64,000 bases of DNA from contig NZ_CM000955.1 of assembly GCF_000159695.1 (NCBI RefSeq), forward strand, positions 1,189,473-1,253,472, given 5' to 3'. The notes below the pieces were generated by a model. It was not told where the DNA came from, made no database searches, and saw only the letters and a program-made list of their open reading frames with translations. A program made the position numbers and the translations under genes. The DNA is from Finegoldia magna ATCC 53516. Lineage in GTDB: Bacteria; Bacillota; Clostridia; Tissierellales; Peptoniphilaceae. Positions 1 through 10,113 of the stretch are shown here, in pieces; the first letter of the stretch is position 1, and each line of letters starts with the position of its first letter.

Positions 1-21
1 CATTGTGGCCTTTAATTTATT

Positions 22-363
22 ATGGATAAAAGTGTAAGGTTAAGAGATAACAGGGAATACAATGTTGTCTACAAGAGGGGAAAGACTTATTATAATAGAA
101 ACTTCTCTTTGGTAGTATACAATTCAAAAAAAGGAACTCGAATCGGATTCTCTGTTACTAAAAAGTACGGCAATGCCGTTGAAAGAAACAGAATCAAGAG
201 GAAACTGAGAGAGATTGTAAGGCTTAATTTCTCTGAGTTTGACAAGGGCTTGGATATGGTTATTATCCCGAAGAAAAACACTGAAGACTTAACTTACAAA
301 CAGCTAGAATCTGCATTATTGCACGTTTGTAGAAAGGCATCGAATAAAAAATGTCGAAAGTGA
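22..363 (+). CDS. rnpA: Ribonuclease P protein component
   Basis: Protein subunit of RNase P, which helps the catalytic RNA remove the 5' leader of precursor tRNAs in the cytoplasm. At 113 residues it has normal family length, with the conserved basic RNR helix (RNRIKR, residues 55-60) and the preceding [11 protein letters not shown] strand seen directly. It is the first complete gene in the window; rpmH usually lies just upstream, outside the sequence given. Its 3' end overlaps yidD by 13 bases, so the two are probably translationally coupled. Identification is secure. Confidence 0.97.
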   Translation: MDKSVRLRDNREYNVVYKRGKTYYNRNFSLVVYNSKKGTRIGFSVTKKYGNAVERNRIKRKLREIVRLNFSEFDKGLDMVIIPKKNTEDLTYKQLESALLHVCRKASNKKCRK

Positions 364-563
364 TGATATTTTTAATCAAATTTTACCAAAAAGCTATATC
401 GCCGTATTTGGGGCATGGAAAGTGTAAATACTATCCAACTTGTTCACAATATGCGTTGGAGGCTTTCAGAAAAAAGCCGTTTTTCAAGGCGTTAGTGCTT
501 ACTATTTGGCGAATTTTAAGATGTAATCCATTTTCAAAAGGCGGATATGACCCACTAAAATAA
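351..563 (+). CDS. yidD: Membrane protein insertion efficiency factor YidD
   Basis: Small amphipathic inner-leaflet membrane protein of 70 residues that assists YidC-dependent insertion. The family signature is visible: [15 protein letters not shown] in the middle, followed by [17 protein letters not shown] near the C-terminus, with its paired cysteines. It starts inside rnpA and is followed 15 bases later by yidC, the conserved rnpA-yidD-yidC arrangement of Firmicutes. Confidence 0.96.
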   Translation: MSKVMIFLIKFYQKAISPYLGHGKCKYYPTCSQYALEAFRKKPFFKALVLTIWRILRCNPFSKGGYDPLK

Positions 564-578
564 AAAGGAGTTGTAGAA

Positions 579-1310
579 TTGCAAATAATTGCAAATGTAT
601 TTGGAACTATTCTTAGGTTCATATATGAAAACATCTCACATGTGATGGCTGAACCTAAAAGTATATCGTATTTTGCGATATCAATTCTTTTATTAACACT
701 TATTTATAAGCTTATAACTCTTCCGGTAACTATTCATACGCAAAAAACTCAAGAACAAAATGCTTTGATGCAACCGGAAATTAAGGAAATTCAAAGAAAA
801 TACAAGAACGACCCACAAACTCAACAATTAAAGATGCAAGAATTATACAAGAAGTATAATTTCAATCCTTTAAGTGGTTGTTTGCCAATTATCTTACAAA
901 TGGTTTTGGTTTTGGCATTATTTAGAGTAATGAGAGAACCAGGCAAATACATGTTTGATAATGTGGCTAAGATTAACGAGATTGCTCGTAATTTCTTCTG
1001 GATACCTGATTTGACTAAACCAGACCCAGTATTATTTGGATTACCTTTAATAAATGCGTTCACTCAATTTTTAGTAGCAAAGATCAGTATGCCTACTAAT
1101 AACAAGGATAAGAAATCAAATGAACCTGATCAAATGGAAATGATGAACAAATCAATGATTTATTTCATGCCTATATTTATGTTCTTCATTTCAAGCAAAT
1201 ACGCTTCAGGTTTGATTCTTTATTGGGGATTTTCTAACGTTTTAGAAGTTATAATAAGGTTAATAATTAAGAATAAAGACAAAAAAGATGTTGCGGAGGA
1301 AGTTAGATGA
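579..1310 (+). CDS. yidC: Membrane protein insertase YidC/Oxa1 family
   Basis: Insertase that places proteins into the cytoplasmic membrane with or without Sec. The start is a TTG preceded by AAAGGAG. Five hydrophobic segments are apparent, with a basic hairpin after the first (IHTQKTQEQNALMQPEIKEI) and the LSGCLPIILQM motif typical of the family. There is no lipobox at the N-terminus, unlike many Gram-positive paralogues. The position normally occupied by the groove arginine in the first core helix reads lysine here (Lys44 in YKLITLPV), a conservative change. The last four bases overlap the jag start. Confidence 0.95.
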   Translation: MQIIANVFGTILRFIYENISHVMAEPKSISYFAISILLLTLIYKLITLPVTIHTQKTQEQNALMQPEIKEIQRKYKNDPQTQQLKMQELYKKYNFNPLSGCLPIILQMVLVLALFRVMREPGKYMFDNVAKINEIARNFFWIPDLTKPDPVLFGLPLINAFTQFLVAKISMPTNNKDKKSNEPDQMEMMNKSMIYFMPIFMFFISSKYASGLILYWGFSNVLEVIIRLIIKNKDKKDVAEEVR

Positions 1311-2227
1311 GAAGCACAGTAGTTAGTGCGAAGACTGTTGAAGAATGTGTCAATAAAGCTTTGGATAAGCTTCAAGCTAATCGAAACGAAGTTAACATCG
1401 AAGTTATAAATGAAGCTAAACAAGGTTTTTTGGGCTTGTTTGGAGCAAAGGACGCTGTCGTTAGAGTGTCATTAAAAGACGATGTTAAAGAAAAGGGAAC
1501 AGGCGATTTTGTGAAGAATATCCTAAACTCTGACTCTAACTCAGTTGAAACAGAACAAAAAGAAGATACTAAAGTTATAGAAGATAAGAAAATTGTAGAA
1601 GAAGTTAAAACAGAACCTACAAAAGATGATAAGGAAGAAATCGTAGAAAAACCAGTAAAACCAGAAAAACCAGAAAAACCAGTAGAACCAGTAGAAGCTG
1701 AAGAAGCTGTAAAATCTGAAGAAACTGAAGAAGAACAAGATACTGAACCTGATGTTACTATTGATAGAAACGACGAACTTTTCATCACAAGCAAGAATTT
1801 CTTGAAACAAATGATTGAAGATATGGGAATTGATTGCGATATCGAATCTAGAACTGAAGGAAATATGATTAAGTTCAATATTATGTGTTCAGAAGAATCT
1901 GATATCGGAATTATCATAGGAAAAAGGGGAGAAACATTAGATTCTCTTCAATATATCGTAAACTTGGTTACTAATAGAAATGCAGACACTTATATAAGAG
2001 TTATTTTGGATTGCAACCAATACAGATCAAAAAGAGAGAGATCTCTTCAAAAATTAGCTAGAAGATTAGCTGATAAGGCTGTTCAAACAGGAAGAGATAT
2101 CAAGCTTGAACCTATGAATCCATACGAAAGAAGAATCATTCACACTTATCTTCAAAACGATGAAAAAGTGAATACATTCTCTCAAGGCAATGAGCCTAAT
2201 AGAAGAGTTATTATTAAAAGAAAATAA
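1307..2227 (+). CDS. khpB: RNA-binding protein KhpB/Jag (EloR)
   Basis: Cytoplasmic RNA-binding protein that works with KhpA and is linked to cell elongation and division in Gram-positive bacteria. The domains seen are a Jag_N domain (about residues 1-55, with GFLGLFG), an acidic low-complexity linker (about 80-150, Pro-Glu-Lys repeats), a KH domain with the GIIIGKRGETLDSLQ loop (about 200-240), and a C-terminal R3H domain ending in the arginine-rich tail. The ATG overlaps the yidC stop by four bases. A hairpin terminator follows the stop directly. Confidence 0.95.
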   Translation: MRSTVVSAKTVEECVNKALDKLQANRNEVNIEVINEAKQGFLGLFGAKDAVVRVSLKDDVKEKGTGDFVKNILNSDSNSVETEQKEDTKVIEDKKIVEEVKTEPTKDDKEEIVEKPVKPEKPEKPVEPVEAEEAVKSEETEEEQDTEPDVTIDRNDELFITSKNFLKQMIEDMGIDCDIESRTEGNMIKFNIMCSEESDIGIIIGKRGETLDSLQYIVNLVTNRNADTYIRVILDCNQYRSKRERSLQKLARRLADKAVQTGRDIKLEPMNPYERRIIHTYLQNDEKVNTFSQGNEPNRRVIIKRK

Positions 2228-2232
2228 ATTAC

Positions 2233-2267
2233 AAGACTACATATCTTAGGTATGTGGTCTTTTTTTG
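2233..2267 (+). terminator. Intrinsic terminator after jag
   Basis: Stem AAGACTACATA / TATGTGGTCTT with a short loop, followed by a run of seven T. It ends the rnpA-yidD-yidC-jag operon. Confidence 0.9.
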
Positions 2268-2287
2268 TGGGATGACAAGAAATAAAG

Positions 2288-2316
2288 TTGACAACAAATT
2301 TTTTATGATTTATCCT
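2288..2316 (+). promoter_or_regulatory. Sigma-A-type promoter upstream of ABC exporter
   Basis: TTGACA and TATCCT separated by exactly 17 bases. It lies after the jag terminator and probably drives the exporter gene at 2487. The broken small ORF at 2341 lies between promoter and gene. Confidence 0.6.
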
Positions 2317-2340
2317 AAAAAAAGGAAAGTGGTGATTATC

Positions 2341-2421
2341 ATGACAATATATAAATAGATTTTAGAGAAAAAAATAATCTCTGAAATCGTTAACGAAAAT
2401 TATTTGAAGAAAATAGGCTAA
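2341..2421 (+). pseudogene. Degenerate small ORF, function unknown
   Basis: An ATG with a reasonable GGAAAGTGG ribosome site opens a 26-codon frame interrupted at codon 6 by TAG, then continuing as ILEKKIISEIVNENYLKKIG before a TAA. It may be a leader peptide remnant or chance. The rest of the 260-base gap between jag and the exporter (2228-2486) holds only the terminator and promoter described separately. Confidence 0.2.
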
Positions 2422-2486
2422 ATATAATCAAATATTATTAGTCAAGTACAAGTTTTAAGAATGTTATATAAATTTCAGAGGGTAAT

Positions 2487-4025
2487 ATGATAAAAAACAA
2501 TGTTAAGAAGAAAAATCTTATTTTATATTTTGTTGCGATAGTTCTCACATGGACAGAGGCTTTGGTGAATCCTGTAATAGTATCATTGATTATAAAATCA
2601 TTTGAGAATAAAGACACAGTATTTTTGATGAAAGCACTTGTGTTTGGGATTTTGTGTGGAATTATAATGCTGATAGGTGATAGTGGAAAGAGACTTTACT
2701 ATTCGTATGTAATAGCTGATTTTAGAGAATCTTTTAAGTTAAAAGTGTTCAATCATTTTTTAAAAAGTGAAAATCATATCGATAATGATATTGTCAGCAG
2801 TATAGAAAAGGATTCAAGTCAAATTGAAAACAACTACATTGAACCAACGGTAATTATTATATCGTCGATTGGTTTTACAAGTGTTTCCATCATTTATGCA
2901 CTAACAAGAAATTTCCTTTTGGGGATGCTTTTTATAGTATTCTACAGTATTCCAGCGCTTATGAGTAATTACGGGAGTAATAGATTAGATAATAAATCTG
3001 AAGAATTATCAAAAGCTGATGATGCTTTTATGAATAAATTACAAGACATCAAAAATGGAAGAAGCATCATCAAAATTTACAATGTATCCGACTTTTTCAT
3101 TAATTTGTATCACAAATATTTAAAGCAGGATGTGGATACTTATAAGGGATATGAAATTATACGAACAAAAAACAACATTGTGATTAATTTGGTTGATATA
3201 GTATGCTCTATGATTCCTCTTATTCTTGGAGGGTATTTGAGTTTTAATGGTAAAATATCGTCAAGCGTATTCATCAGTGTTTACTTAGTTAGTTATAATA
3301 TAGGATATCAGTTCCAAGAACTTGCATATTTTAATAATACACGTTCATCATCAAAGTATCTCTTAAAAAAGTACGACTACATTTATCAAGATATTGATAA
3401 TGTAGAAATAAATCTTAATGATGAAGTTTTTCCAATTACTTTTGATAATTTGAGTTTTTCGTATGATGATAAAGATATTATTAAAGATTTTAATTTTAAG
3501 ATAGAAAAGGGTGACAAGGTCGCAATTATAGGAGAAAGTGGTTGTGGTAAAAGTACATTATTGAATTTAATATTTAATAATTTAACAGCATCTAAAGGAA
3601 GTATTATGTTTAATAAAAAGGAATTATCAACCGCTGAGATCAGGAGTTTTACTAGCTTTATATCACAAGAAAGTTATGTTTTTAATCTTAATTTAGAAGA
3701 TAACATTACTTTAGGAGATAATGATATTAATTTAGAAAAATTAAATGGAATAATTGATAAGTTACAGATAAATCATCTTAAATCCAAAGTTTTATCCAAT
3801 GATAGTTTGTCAGGAGGAGAAAGACAAAGGGTAGAAATTGCAAGAGCAATGTATCACGACAGAAAATTAATTTTAGCAGATGAAATAAAGTCTAATTTGG
3901 ATAAGAAAAATAGAGAAATAATAGATGATATTATATTCTCTTCAAAAAATACAGTAATAGAAGTAATTCATCAATACGGTGACGAAACTTTAAAAAAATA
4001 CGATAAAGTTATAGATATGAGGTAA
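2487..4025 (+). CDS. ABC exporter, fused membrane and ATPase domains
   Basis: Half-transporter of 512 residues with an N-terminal six-helix membrane domain (about 1-285) and a C-terminal ATPase (about 315-512). Walker A (GESGCGKST), signature (LSGGERQR), Walker B (LILADEI) and the switch histidine (VIEVIHQYG) are all visible, so it should be catalytically competent. The substrate cannot be read from the sequence; related single-gene exporters move peptides, drugs or lipids. It has its own promoter and terminator and interrupts the otherwise conserved jag-mnmE junction, which suggests later insertion. No peptidase domain and no precursor peptide gene are seen beside it. Confidence 0.9.
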   Translation: MIKNNVKKKNLILYFVAIVLTWTEALVNPVIVSLIIKSFENKDTVFLMKALVFGILCGIIMLIGDSGKRLYYSYVIADFRESFKLKVFNHFLKSENHIDNDIVSSIEKDSSQIENNYIEPTVIIISSIGFTSVSIIYALTRNFLLGMLFIVFYSIPALMSNYGSNRLDNKSEELSKADDAFMNKLQDIKNGRSIIKIYNVSDFFINLYHKYLKQDVDTYKGYEIIRTKNNIVINLVDIVCSMIPLILGGYLSFNGKISSSVFISVYLVSYNIGYQFQELAYFNNTRSSSKYLLKKYDYIYQDIDNVEINLNDEVFPITFDNLSFSYDDKDIIKDFNFKIEKGDKVAIIGESGCGKSTLLNLIFNNLTASKGSIMFNKKELSTAEIRSFTSFISQESYVFNLNLEDNITLGDNDINLEKLNGIIDKLQINHLKSKVLSNDSLSGGERQRVEIARAMYHDRKLILADEIKSNLDKKNREIIDDIIFSSKNTVIEVIHQYGDETLKKYDKVIDMR

Positions 4026-4031
4026 ATAACG

Positions 4032-4075
4032 GGCTTATGACTTCAATATAGTGAAGTTGTAGGCTCTTATTTATT
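4032..4075 (+). terminator. Terminator after ABC exporter
   Basis: Hairpin formed by GCTTATGACTTCA and TGAAGTTGTAGGC, with G-U pairs, followed by a T-rich stretch. It separates the exporter from mnmE. Confidence 0.7.
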
Positions 4076-4136
4076 TGTAATCTTTTTGTATGATATAATA
4101 TAATATTACTATAAAGAATGAAAGGATAGACTAAAT

Positions 4137-5495
4137 ATGGACGATTGTATTGCAGCTATTAGCTCTGCTACTGGTGAAGCGGGAATTGGCATTGTTCGAA
4201 TGACTGGAGAGGGTTGCGTGGATGTGCTTGATTCTGTGTTCAAAAGGGCTAATGATAATGCTGATTTAATAAATAGAAAAATGACTTATGGCCACATTGT
4301 TGACGATAATGAGATCGTCGATGAGGTCTTGGTTTGTTATATGAAGGCTCCTCACACTTACACTCGTGAGGATGTCGTGGAGATTTACACTCACGGTGGG
4401 GTTGTCGCTGTGAGAAAGGTGTTGGAAGTTCTGTTAAATAATGGTGCAAGACTTGCTGAGGCAGGTGAGTTCACTAAGAGGGCTTTCTTGAACGGTAGGA
4501 TTGATTTGTCTCAAGCTGAGGCGATTATCGATATGATTAAGGCGAAGACTGACAAGGCGTACTCTGTGAGTATGAAACAGTTGGAGGGTAGTGTTAACAG
4601 AAATATCAAACAGTTGAGAGACCAATTGTTGGATATGCTATCTCATGTGGAGTATTCTATTAATTTTACTGAAGATATGCAGGACGAATTGGACAACACT
4701 CCTGTTTTGAACGAGGGCAAGGAAGTTTTGGATAAGCTTAAAAAGCTTTCTGAGAGTGCAAACAGAGGTAGAATTATCAGAGATGGTATCAATACTACGA
4801 TAATTGGTAAGCCAAATGTAGGCAAATCTTCTTTGTTGAATGCTTTGTTGAAGGAAAACAGGGCTATCGTTACGGATATTCCAGGAACTACTCGTGATGT
4901 CATCGAAGAATACATCGATTTGGACGGGATAAGTCTGAAGATTAACGATACTGCAGGTATTAGAGATACTGAGGATATCGTGGAGAAAATCGGTGTCGAA
5001 AAATCTGTGTCTTTTATTTCTGATTCGGATTTGATTATTGCGATTTTCGATTCTTCGAGAGAGTTTGACGATGAGGACAGGAAGATTTTGGATCTTATTC
5101 GAGATAAAAAGTCGATTGTTTTGTTGAATAAGATTGATTTGGATGGTGGATTTGATTTCGATGAAAATTTGGAAGGAATCGAGGTTATTCGCATATCTAT
5201 CAAGCAAAACGAGGGTATTGAGGATTTAGAAAACAAGATTATAGAGATGTTTAATGACGGATATATTGAAGCTAATAACGACAATATTATCACCAACATT
5301 AGACATAGAGATATTATTAACAAAGCTATTAAATCTTTGGAGAGTTCACTTCACGATATGGAATGTGGTGTTCCTATCGATTGTTTCGAGGTTGATTTGA
5401 GAAATGCTTGGGAAATTCTTGGCGAAATCACTGGAGAAACTGTGGATGATGATGTGTTGAACAAGATTTTTAGCGATTTTTGTATAGGTAAATAA
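4137..5495 (+). CDS. mnmE: tRNA modification GTPase MnmE
   Basis: GTPase that, with MnmG, builds the 5-carboxymethylaminomethyl group on wobble uridine 34 of several tRNAs. The order is an N-terminal folate-binding domain (about 1-118), a helical domain, an inserted G domain with [22 protein letters not shown] and NKID motifs, and the C-terminal CIGK motif carrying the essential cysteine. At 452 residues it is full length. It begins a tight operon in which mnmG starts one base after its stop. Confidence 0.98.
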   Translation: MDDCIAAISSATGEAGIGIVRMTGEGCVDVLDSVFKRANDNADLINRKMTYGHIVDDNEIVDEVLVCYMKAPHTYTREDVVEIYTHGGVVAVRKVLEVLLNNGARLAEAGEFTKRAFLNGRIDLSQAEAIIDMIKAKTDKAYSVSMKQLEGSVNRNIKQLRDQLLDMLSHVEYSINFTEDMQDELDNTPVLNEGKEVLDKLKKLSESANRGRIIRDGINTTIIGKPNVGKSSLLNALLKENRAIVTDIPGTTRDVIEEYIDLDGISLKINDTAGIRDTEDIVEKIGVEKSVSFISDSDLIIAIFDSSREFDDEDRKILDLIRDKKSIVLLNKIDLDGGFDFDENLEGIEVIRISIKQNEGIEDLENKIIEMFNDGYIEANNDNIITNIRHRDIINKAIKSLESSLHDMECGVPIDCFEVDLRNAWEILGEITGETVDDDVLNKIFSDFCIGK

Positions 5496-5496
5496 A

Positions 5497-7380
5497 ATGG
5501 ATAGATTATATTATGAAAATCCCTACGATGTCGTGGTTGTAGGAGCGGGTCACGCTGGTTGCGAGGCGGCGTTAGCTACGGCGAGATTGGGGTTAAAGAC
5601 TGCGATTATGAGTATAAGTTTGGATTCTGTGGCTGATTTGCCATGTAATCCAAACATTGGTGGCACTGGAAAGGGTCACTTAGTGAAGGAAGTTGACGCA
5701 TTAGGCGGCGAGATGGGGCTTGTTATCGACAAGACTTACATTCAATCGAGAATGTTGAACACTTCCAAGGGTCCTGCGGTTCACTCATTGAGGGTTCAAG
5801 CGGACAAGAGAAAATACCACGATGAGATGAAAAGCGTGTTGGAAAACACTGAAAACTTGGATTTGATTGAAGCGGAAGTCGTGGATATTGGGGTTGAAGA
5901 CAACAAAATAAAATCCGTAACTACTGCACAGGGAGCGATTTTCCCAACAAGGGCTGTGATTCTTGCGACTGGGACATATCTTAAAGGACTTGTGATGATG
6001 GGTGAATACACTTATGAATCAGGGCCTCACGGTATGAAATCATCTAAGAAATTATCAGATTCTTTGAAAAATTTGGGAATTGAACTTAGAAGATTTAAGA
6101 CTGGAACTCCTGCGAGAGTTCACAAGGATAGTTTGAATTACGAAGTGATGACTGTGCAACCTGGTGATGACGATGTTATTCCTTTTTCGTTTTTGAATGA
6201 CGGCAAGGATATTTCAAAGAAGCAAGAAAACTGCTATTTGACCTACACTACACATAAAACAAAACAAATTATTGAAGATAATTTGGAGAGATCTCCGATG
6301 TATGCTGGAATTGTAAAGGGTGTGGGTCCACGTTATTGTCCTTCGATTGAAGACAAAATCGTTAGATTTCCAGACCGCGACGAGCATCAAGTATTTGTGG
6401 AACCTGAAGGTTTGAGCACGAAGGAAATGTACATTCAAGGTGTGTCATCGACTCTTCCAGAAGAGGTGCAAAAAGAAATGTACAAGACAATCATTGGTTT
6501 CGAAAACGTGAGATTTATGAGAAGTGCGTACGGAATCGAATATGATTGTATTGATCCTACTATATTAAAGAGAACTTTGGAACATTTGGAAATCAATAAT
6601 TTGTTCTTTGCAGGACAAATCAACGGATCCAGTGGATATGAAGAAGCTGCCGGTCAAGGAATTATCGCAGGAATCAATGCTGCTATGAATTTGCTTGGCA
6701 AAGAGCCATTTGTATTGGATAGATCAGACGCGTACATTGGCGTATTGATAGATGATTTGGTAACCAAAGGAACTAACGAGCCATACCGAATGATGACTAG
6801 CAGATGTGAGTATCGTTTGACTTTGAGACAAGATAATGCTGATTTGAGACTTACTGAAAGGGCTCACGAGATAGGTCTTGCAACAGATGAAAGATACGAG
6901 AAAATGCTTCACAAGAAGAAGACGATTGACGAGGAAATCGAAAGATTGAAGTCAATAATGGTGACTCCAACAGAAGAAACCAACGAAAAATTGAGAAAAC
7001 TTGGATCATCAGAACTTAAAACAGGCATTAATTTGTTGGATTTAATCAAAAGACCAGAATTAACATACGATAAAACAGAAGAATTTGACGTTAATAGACC
7101 AGAACTGCCTAGATATTTGAGACTACAAGTGGAAACTCACATCAAATACGAAGGCTACATTGCAAAACAAATGAGCCAAATCAAGCAATTTAAAAAGCTT
7201 GAAAACAGAAAACTATATATGATTGAAGATTACAAGGAAGTTATGGGCCTTTCCAATGAAGCTGTACAAAAACTTAATGACATCAAACCAGAATCGTTGG
7301 GTCAAGCGAGTCGAATTAGCGGTGTAAGTCCTTCTGACATCAACGTTTTATTGATTTATATGGAAACGAGGAAGAAATAA
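5497..7380 (+). CDS. mnmG: tRNA uridine-5-carboxymethylaminomethyl synthase MnmG
   Basis: FAD-dependent partner of MnmE in wobble-uridine modification (formerly GidA). The dinucleotide-binding motif [10 protein letters not shown] is at residues 16-25 and the family motif [11 protein letters not shown] lies near residue 275, followed by the C-terminal helical MnmE-binding region. At 627 residues it is full length. Its stop codon overlaps the rsmG start, so the genes are co-translated. Confidence 0.98.
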   Translation: MDRLYYENPYDVVVVGAGHAGCEAALATARLGLKTAIMSISLDSVADLPCNPNIGGTGKGHLVKEVDALGGEMGLVIDKTYIQSRMLNTSKGPAVHSLRVQADKRKYHDEMKSVLENTENLDLIEAEVVDIGVEDNKIKSVTTAQGAIFPTRAVILATGTYLKGLVMMGEYTYESGPHGMKSSKKLSDSLKNLGIELRRFKTGTPARVHKDSLNYEVMTVQPGDDDVIPFSFLNDGKDISKKQENCYLTYTTHKTKQIIEDNLERSPMYAGIVKGVGPRYCPSIEDKIVRFPDRDEHQVFVEPEGLSTKEMYIQGVSSTLPEEVQKEMYKTIIGFENVRFMRSAYGIEYDCIDPTILKRTLEHLEINNLFFAGQINGSSGYEEAAGQGIIAGINAAMNLLGKEPFVLDRSDAYIGVLIDDLVTKGTNEPYRMMTSRCEYRLTLRQDNADLRLTERAHEIGLATDERYEKMLHKKKTIDEEIERLKSIMVTPTEETNEKLRKLGSSELKTGINLLDLIKRPELTYDKTEEFDVNRPELPRYLRLQVETHIKYEGYIAKQMSQIKQFKKLENRKLYMIEDYKEVMGLSNEAVQKLNDIKPESLGQASRISGVSPSDINVLLIYMETRKK

Positions 7381-8072
7381 TGTCATTAAAAGAAACATTG
7401 AACGATTATGAAATACAATTGGATGACAATCAAATAGATTTGCTGTTAAAATACATGGATTTGGTGTTGGAAAAGAACAAAGTAATGAACTTGACAGCAA
7501 TCACTGAAGAAGAAATGTTTCACGTGAAACATTTTGTGGATTCCTTGTATGTGTTGAATTTGTTCGATTTTGAGGAAAACAAAACTATAATTGACGTGGG
7601 AACTGGGGCAGGATTTCCAGCTATTCCAATAAAAATAGCACGAAATGATTTGAAGTTCACATTGCTCGACAGTTTAAGAAAAAGAGTTGATTTCTTAAGG
7701 GATGTTATAGATGAACTACAACTTACAGACATCAAAGCAGTCCACGAAAGAGCAGAAGAATGCACGAGAACTGCTGAATACAGAGAACGATACGATTATT
7801 GTATATCACGTGCAGTGTCAAAGCTTAATACGTTGGCTGAGTTCTGTTTACCATTTGTAAAAGTCGGAGGATACATGATAGCCATGAAGGGCAAATCCGA
7901 CGAAACAGACGTAGGAGAGAACGCAATCAAAATCCTCGGTGGCAAAATAGAACAAACTATTGATTACAAAATAGATGACGAGGACAGAAGCTTGGTTATA
8001 ATAAAGAAAATCAAAGAAACTCCGAAGAAATACCCACGTGGTGGCGGCAAACCAAAGAAAAACCCACTATAA
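7380..8072 (+). CDS. rsmG: 16S rRNA (guanine-527 N7) methyltransferase RsmG
   Basis: SAM-dependent methyltransferase that modifies G527 in the 530 loop of 16S rRNA (formerly GidB). The SAM-binding motif DVGTGAGFP is at residues 72-80 and the C-terminal [10 protein letters not shown] tail is typical. It shares an A with the mnmG stop. Codons 46-51 (MFHVKH) are written by a perfect parS site, so this stretch serves both protein coding and chromosome partition. Confidence 0.97.
   Translation: MSLKETLNDYEIQLDDNQIDLLLKYMDLVLEKNKVMNLTAITEEEMFHVKHFVDSLYVLNLFDFEENKTIIDVGTGAGFPAIPIKIARNDLKFTLLDSLRKRVDFLRDVIDELQLTDIKAVHERAEECTRTAEYRERYDYCISRAVSKLNTLAEFCLPFVKVGGYMIAMKGKSDETDVGENAIKILGGKIEQTIDYKIDDEDRSLVIIKKIKETPKKYPRGGGKPKKNPL
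7516..7531 (+). promoter_or_regulatory. parS site 1, inside rsmG
   Basis: Perfect 16-base palindrome TGTTTCACGTGAAACA, identical to the Firmicutes ParB nucleation site. It lies in the coding sequence of rsmG. Confidence 0.95.
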
Positions 8073-8130
8073 CAAAGAAAATTTAAGTTTAAAATACTTC
8101 ACAATGATAAGCAGAAAACCGAATTGACTC

Positions 8131-8266
8131 AAATATCTAGCTTACGAAAACAAACAAATTCTAAGCTTGTGAATCTGAAATTGCAAACTCGCTGACGCTC
8201 AGAAAGTGCAATTTCTTAACGATTCACTTCGCTTGAATTTGAGGTTGTTTTCTCCAGATGATATTT
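8131..8266. repeat. Foldback palindrome A
   Basis: Nested inverted repeat about 136 bases long. Paired arms from outside in are AAATATC/GATATTT, AAATTC..AAGC/GCTT.GAATTT, GTGAATC (8169-8175)/GATTCAC (8221-8227), GAAATTGCA (8177-8185)/TGCAATTTC (8207-8215), and a tip CTGA-CGC-TCAG. It shares architecture with elements at 8458, 60822 and 61047. Confidence 0.85.
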
Positions 8267-8457
8267 TCCGTCAATCGCGGTAATCTGCTTTTTGTTTGTC
8301 AAGATTTATGAGGAAAAGAAAAAAATATTTCTCGTGGGATTTGGATTGCTACGGGAGAGGGAGGAAAATACTTCACAATAATAAGCAGAAATCTGAATTG
8401 ACAATTAAGAGGGACAATATTATAGTAATTGCTAAAAATAGAAGAACATTTTTGCAC

Positions 8458-8597
8458 GAATATCTGACTCCATAAATTGGTGATTTGTTAATCTCGAACC
8501 ACTAAAATCCAAAACTCGAGCTAAAGCTCTCAAACAGTTGGATTTTTGACGTGGTTCTTCGATGTATAATCACAACAATTTATTACGTATGATATTC
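8458..8597. repeat. Foldback palindrome B
   Basis: A 140-base nested inverted repeat bounded by GAATATC and GATATTC. Inner arms are AAATTGGTGAT/ATCACAACAATTT, CGAACCAC/GTGGTTCTTCG, AATCCAA/TTGGATT and a tip GAGC-TAAA-GCTC. The arm sequences differ from element A but the order and size of stems are the same. Confidence 0.85.
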
Positions 8598-8722
8598 TTA
8601 GCGAAAAAGCATTCTACTTTTTTGCTTGGCTAGTTTAAAAAAGATCAGGAAAAAAATATTTCTCGTGAGATTTTGATTGATACGGGAGAGGGAAGAATGT
8701 TTTTCTATTTTTATTCCACAAA

Positions 8723-8738
8723 TGTTTCACGTGAAACA
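8723..8738 (+). promoter_or_regulatory. parS site 2, intergenic
   Basis: Second perfect TGTTTCACGTGAAACA, lying between the repeat units and cinA. Confidence 0.95.
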
Positions 8739-8856
8739 TTTTAAGGATAATTTCATTAGTGATATAATTTAATTGTAAATGGAAAGAAAAACGACGCTCT
8801 GAGAGGCGTTTTAAGGTGGGTAAAACGAAATATAGGTAAAACACTATGGAGGAGAC

Positions 8857-10089
8857 ATGAAAGTTCAAATAATAGCCGTTGGGACGGAATTATTGCTAGG
8901 AGACACTTTGGATACGAATTCTAACTACCTTTCTATCAAAATGAGAGAGTTGGGGTTTGATGTGTACAAGAGGGTTGTGGTTGGAGATAATTATGACAGG
9001 TTGTACAAGGAAATTGAAGATGGTTTAAAACAAAATGATTTGATTATCACGACGGGTGGTTTGGGACCGACTGAAGATGATATAACAAAAAAATGTTGCT
9101 GCGATTGTCTTGGCAAGGAAATGGTTCTGAACGAAAAAAGCTATGCTAAATTGAGGAAGTATTTTAACGAAGATGAAAAAGCGATTCAAGGCAATATCAA
9201 ACAATGTATGTTTCCTGAAGATGCGATAGTTTTTGAAAATTTCAATGGAACTGCAGATTGTGCGTTGATTGAAAATAATGGCAAGAGAATTTTATTCTTA
9301 CCAGGACCACCAGCTGAGATGAAGCCTATTTACGAAAACCAAGTTCAACAAGTCTTGGAGCAATTTGCGACGGACTGTATTATTTCTGAAACATTAAACA
9401 TATCTATTCTTGGAGAATGGGACATGAATGAGAGGGTCAAGGACATCATTGAATCGTCAACCAATCCAACAGTTGCTCCATATTTCAAAAAAGACAAGAG
9501 GATACTAAGAATAACTGCAAAAGCATCAGACAGACAAACAGCTCTTGACATGATTTCTAAGAAAAAACAAGAACTTAGAGACAGACTTGGCGTGTATGTT
9601 TTCGGAGAAAATGATGAATCTATCGAAGAATCTATGTACAAGGTGTTAAAAGAGAATGATTTGTCGATTATGACGTCAGAATCTATTACGGGCGGTATGA
9701 TTGCATCTAAACTTGTGAATGTGTCTGGTGTTAGCGATTATTTAAAGAGGTCATTGGTGGTGTACTCTGATGAGGCGAAGATTGAGTTACTTGGCGTTAA
9801 TCCTGATACTATCGACAAATACGGAGTTGTGAGTGAAAATGTTGCGTTTGAGATGATCGAGAGAATGTTTGAAAAATTTCATGTCGACTGTGCGATATCT
9901 ACGACTGGTTTCGCGTCAGGAGAAAATGCTGGGCTTGTTTACGTTGGGTTGGGATACAAAAATGAGATAAAAACGCTGAAATTACAGCTTCACGGAGAAC
10001 GAAATAAAATCAGAAATAGAGTTTCAAATCGTGCTTTGGCAGAGTTGAGACTGATGATTTTAGAAAATGTTTCACGTGAAACATTTTAA
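8857..10089 (+). CDS. cinA: CinA: competence/damage-inducible protein with NMN amidohydrolase domain
   Basis: Two-domain cytoplasmic protein. The N-terminal molybdopterin-binding-like domain (about 1-170, with TTGGLGPTEDD) is linked to ADP-ribose pyrophosphatase activity in the family. The C-terminal domain (about 255-405, with SESITGG) deamidates nicotinamide mononucleotide for NAD recycling. A strong GGAGGAG ribosome site precedes the ATG. The last codons (NVSRETF) are formed by a parS site, so the C-terminus has been shaped by, or tolerates, ParB binding. At 410 residues it is full length. Confidence 0.95.
   Translation: MKVQIIAVGTELLLGDTLDTNSNYLSIKMRELGFDVYKRVVVGDNYDRLYKEIEDGLKQNDLIITTGGLGPTEDDITKKCCCDCLGKEMVLNEKSYAKLRKYFNEDEKAIQGNIKQCMFPEDAIVFENFNGTADCALIENNGKRILFLPGPPAEMKPIYENQVQQVLEQFATDCIISETLNISILGEWDMNERVKDIIESSTNPTVAPYFKKDKRILRITAKASDRQTALDMISKKKQELRDRLGVYVFGENDESIEESMYKVLKENDLSIMTSESITGGMIASKLVNVSGVSDYLKRSLVVYSDEAKIELLGVNPDTIDKYGVVSENVAFEMIERMFEKFHVDCAISTTGFASGENAGLVYVGLGYKNEIKTLKLQLHGERNKIRNRVSNRALAELRLMILENVSRETF
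10068..10083 (+). promoter_or_regulatory. parS site 3, in last codons of cinA
   Basis: Third perfect TGTTTCACGTGAAACA, six bases before the end of cinA and about 60 bases upstream of parA. Confidence 0.95.
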
Positions 10090-10113
10090 ATCAAATTAGA
10101 ACTTTATTTGTGC

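Larger units (their letters stand above)
8091..8700. repeat. Two-copy tandem composite repeat in rsmG-cinA gap
   Basis: No gene is seen in the 784 bases between rsmG and cinA. Two composite units lie head to tail. Each opens with a 37-base segment (8091-8128 and 8366-8402, beginning AAAATACTTCACAAT) and closes with a segment of about 50 bases (8311-8365 and 8646-8699, containing AAAAAAATATTTCTCGTG and CGGGAGAGGGA). Each unit encloses one large foldback palindrome. The arms have diverged by scattered substitutions, so the duplication is not recent. Confidence 0.8.

Noticed and set aside
1541-1810. Long antisense frame across the jag linker
   Set aside because: It arises from the low-complexity Pro/Glu/Lys codons of jag read backwards, giving a Phe-rich nonsense protein.
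8635-8868. Minus-strand 77-codon frame containing FHVKH
   Set aside because: It reads through parS site 2 and the repeat region and has no ribosome site. The apparent similarity to RsmG comes from the shared parS sequence.
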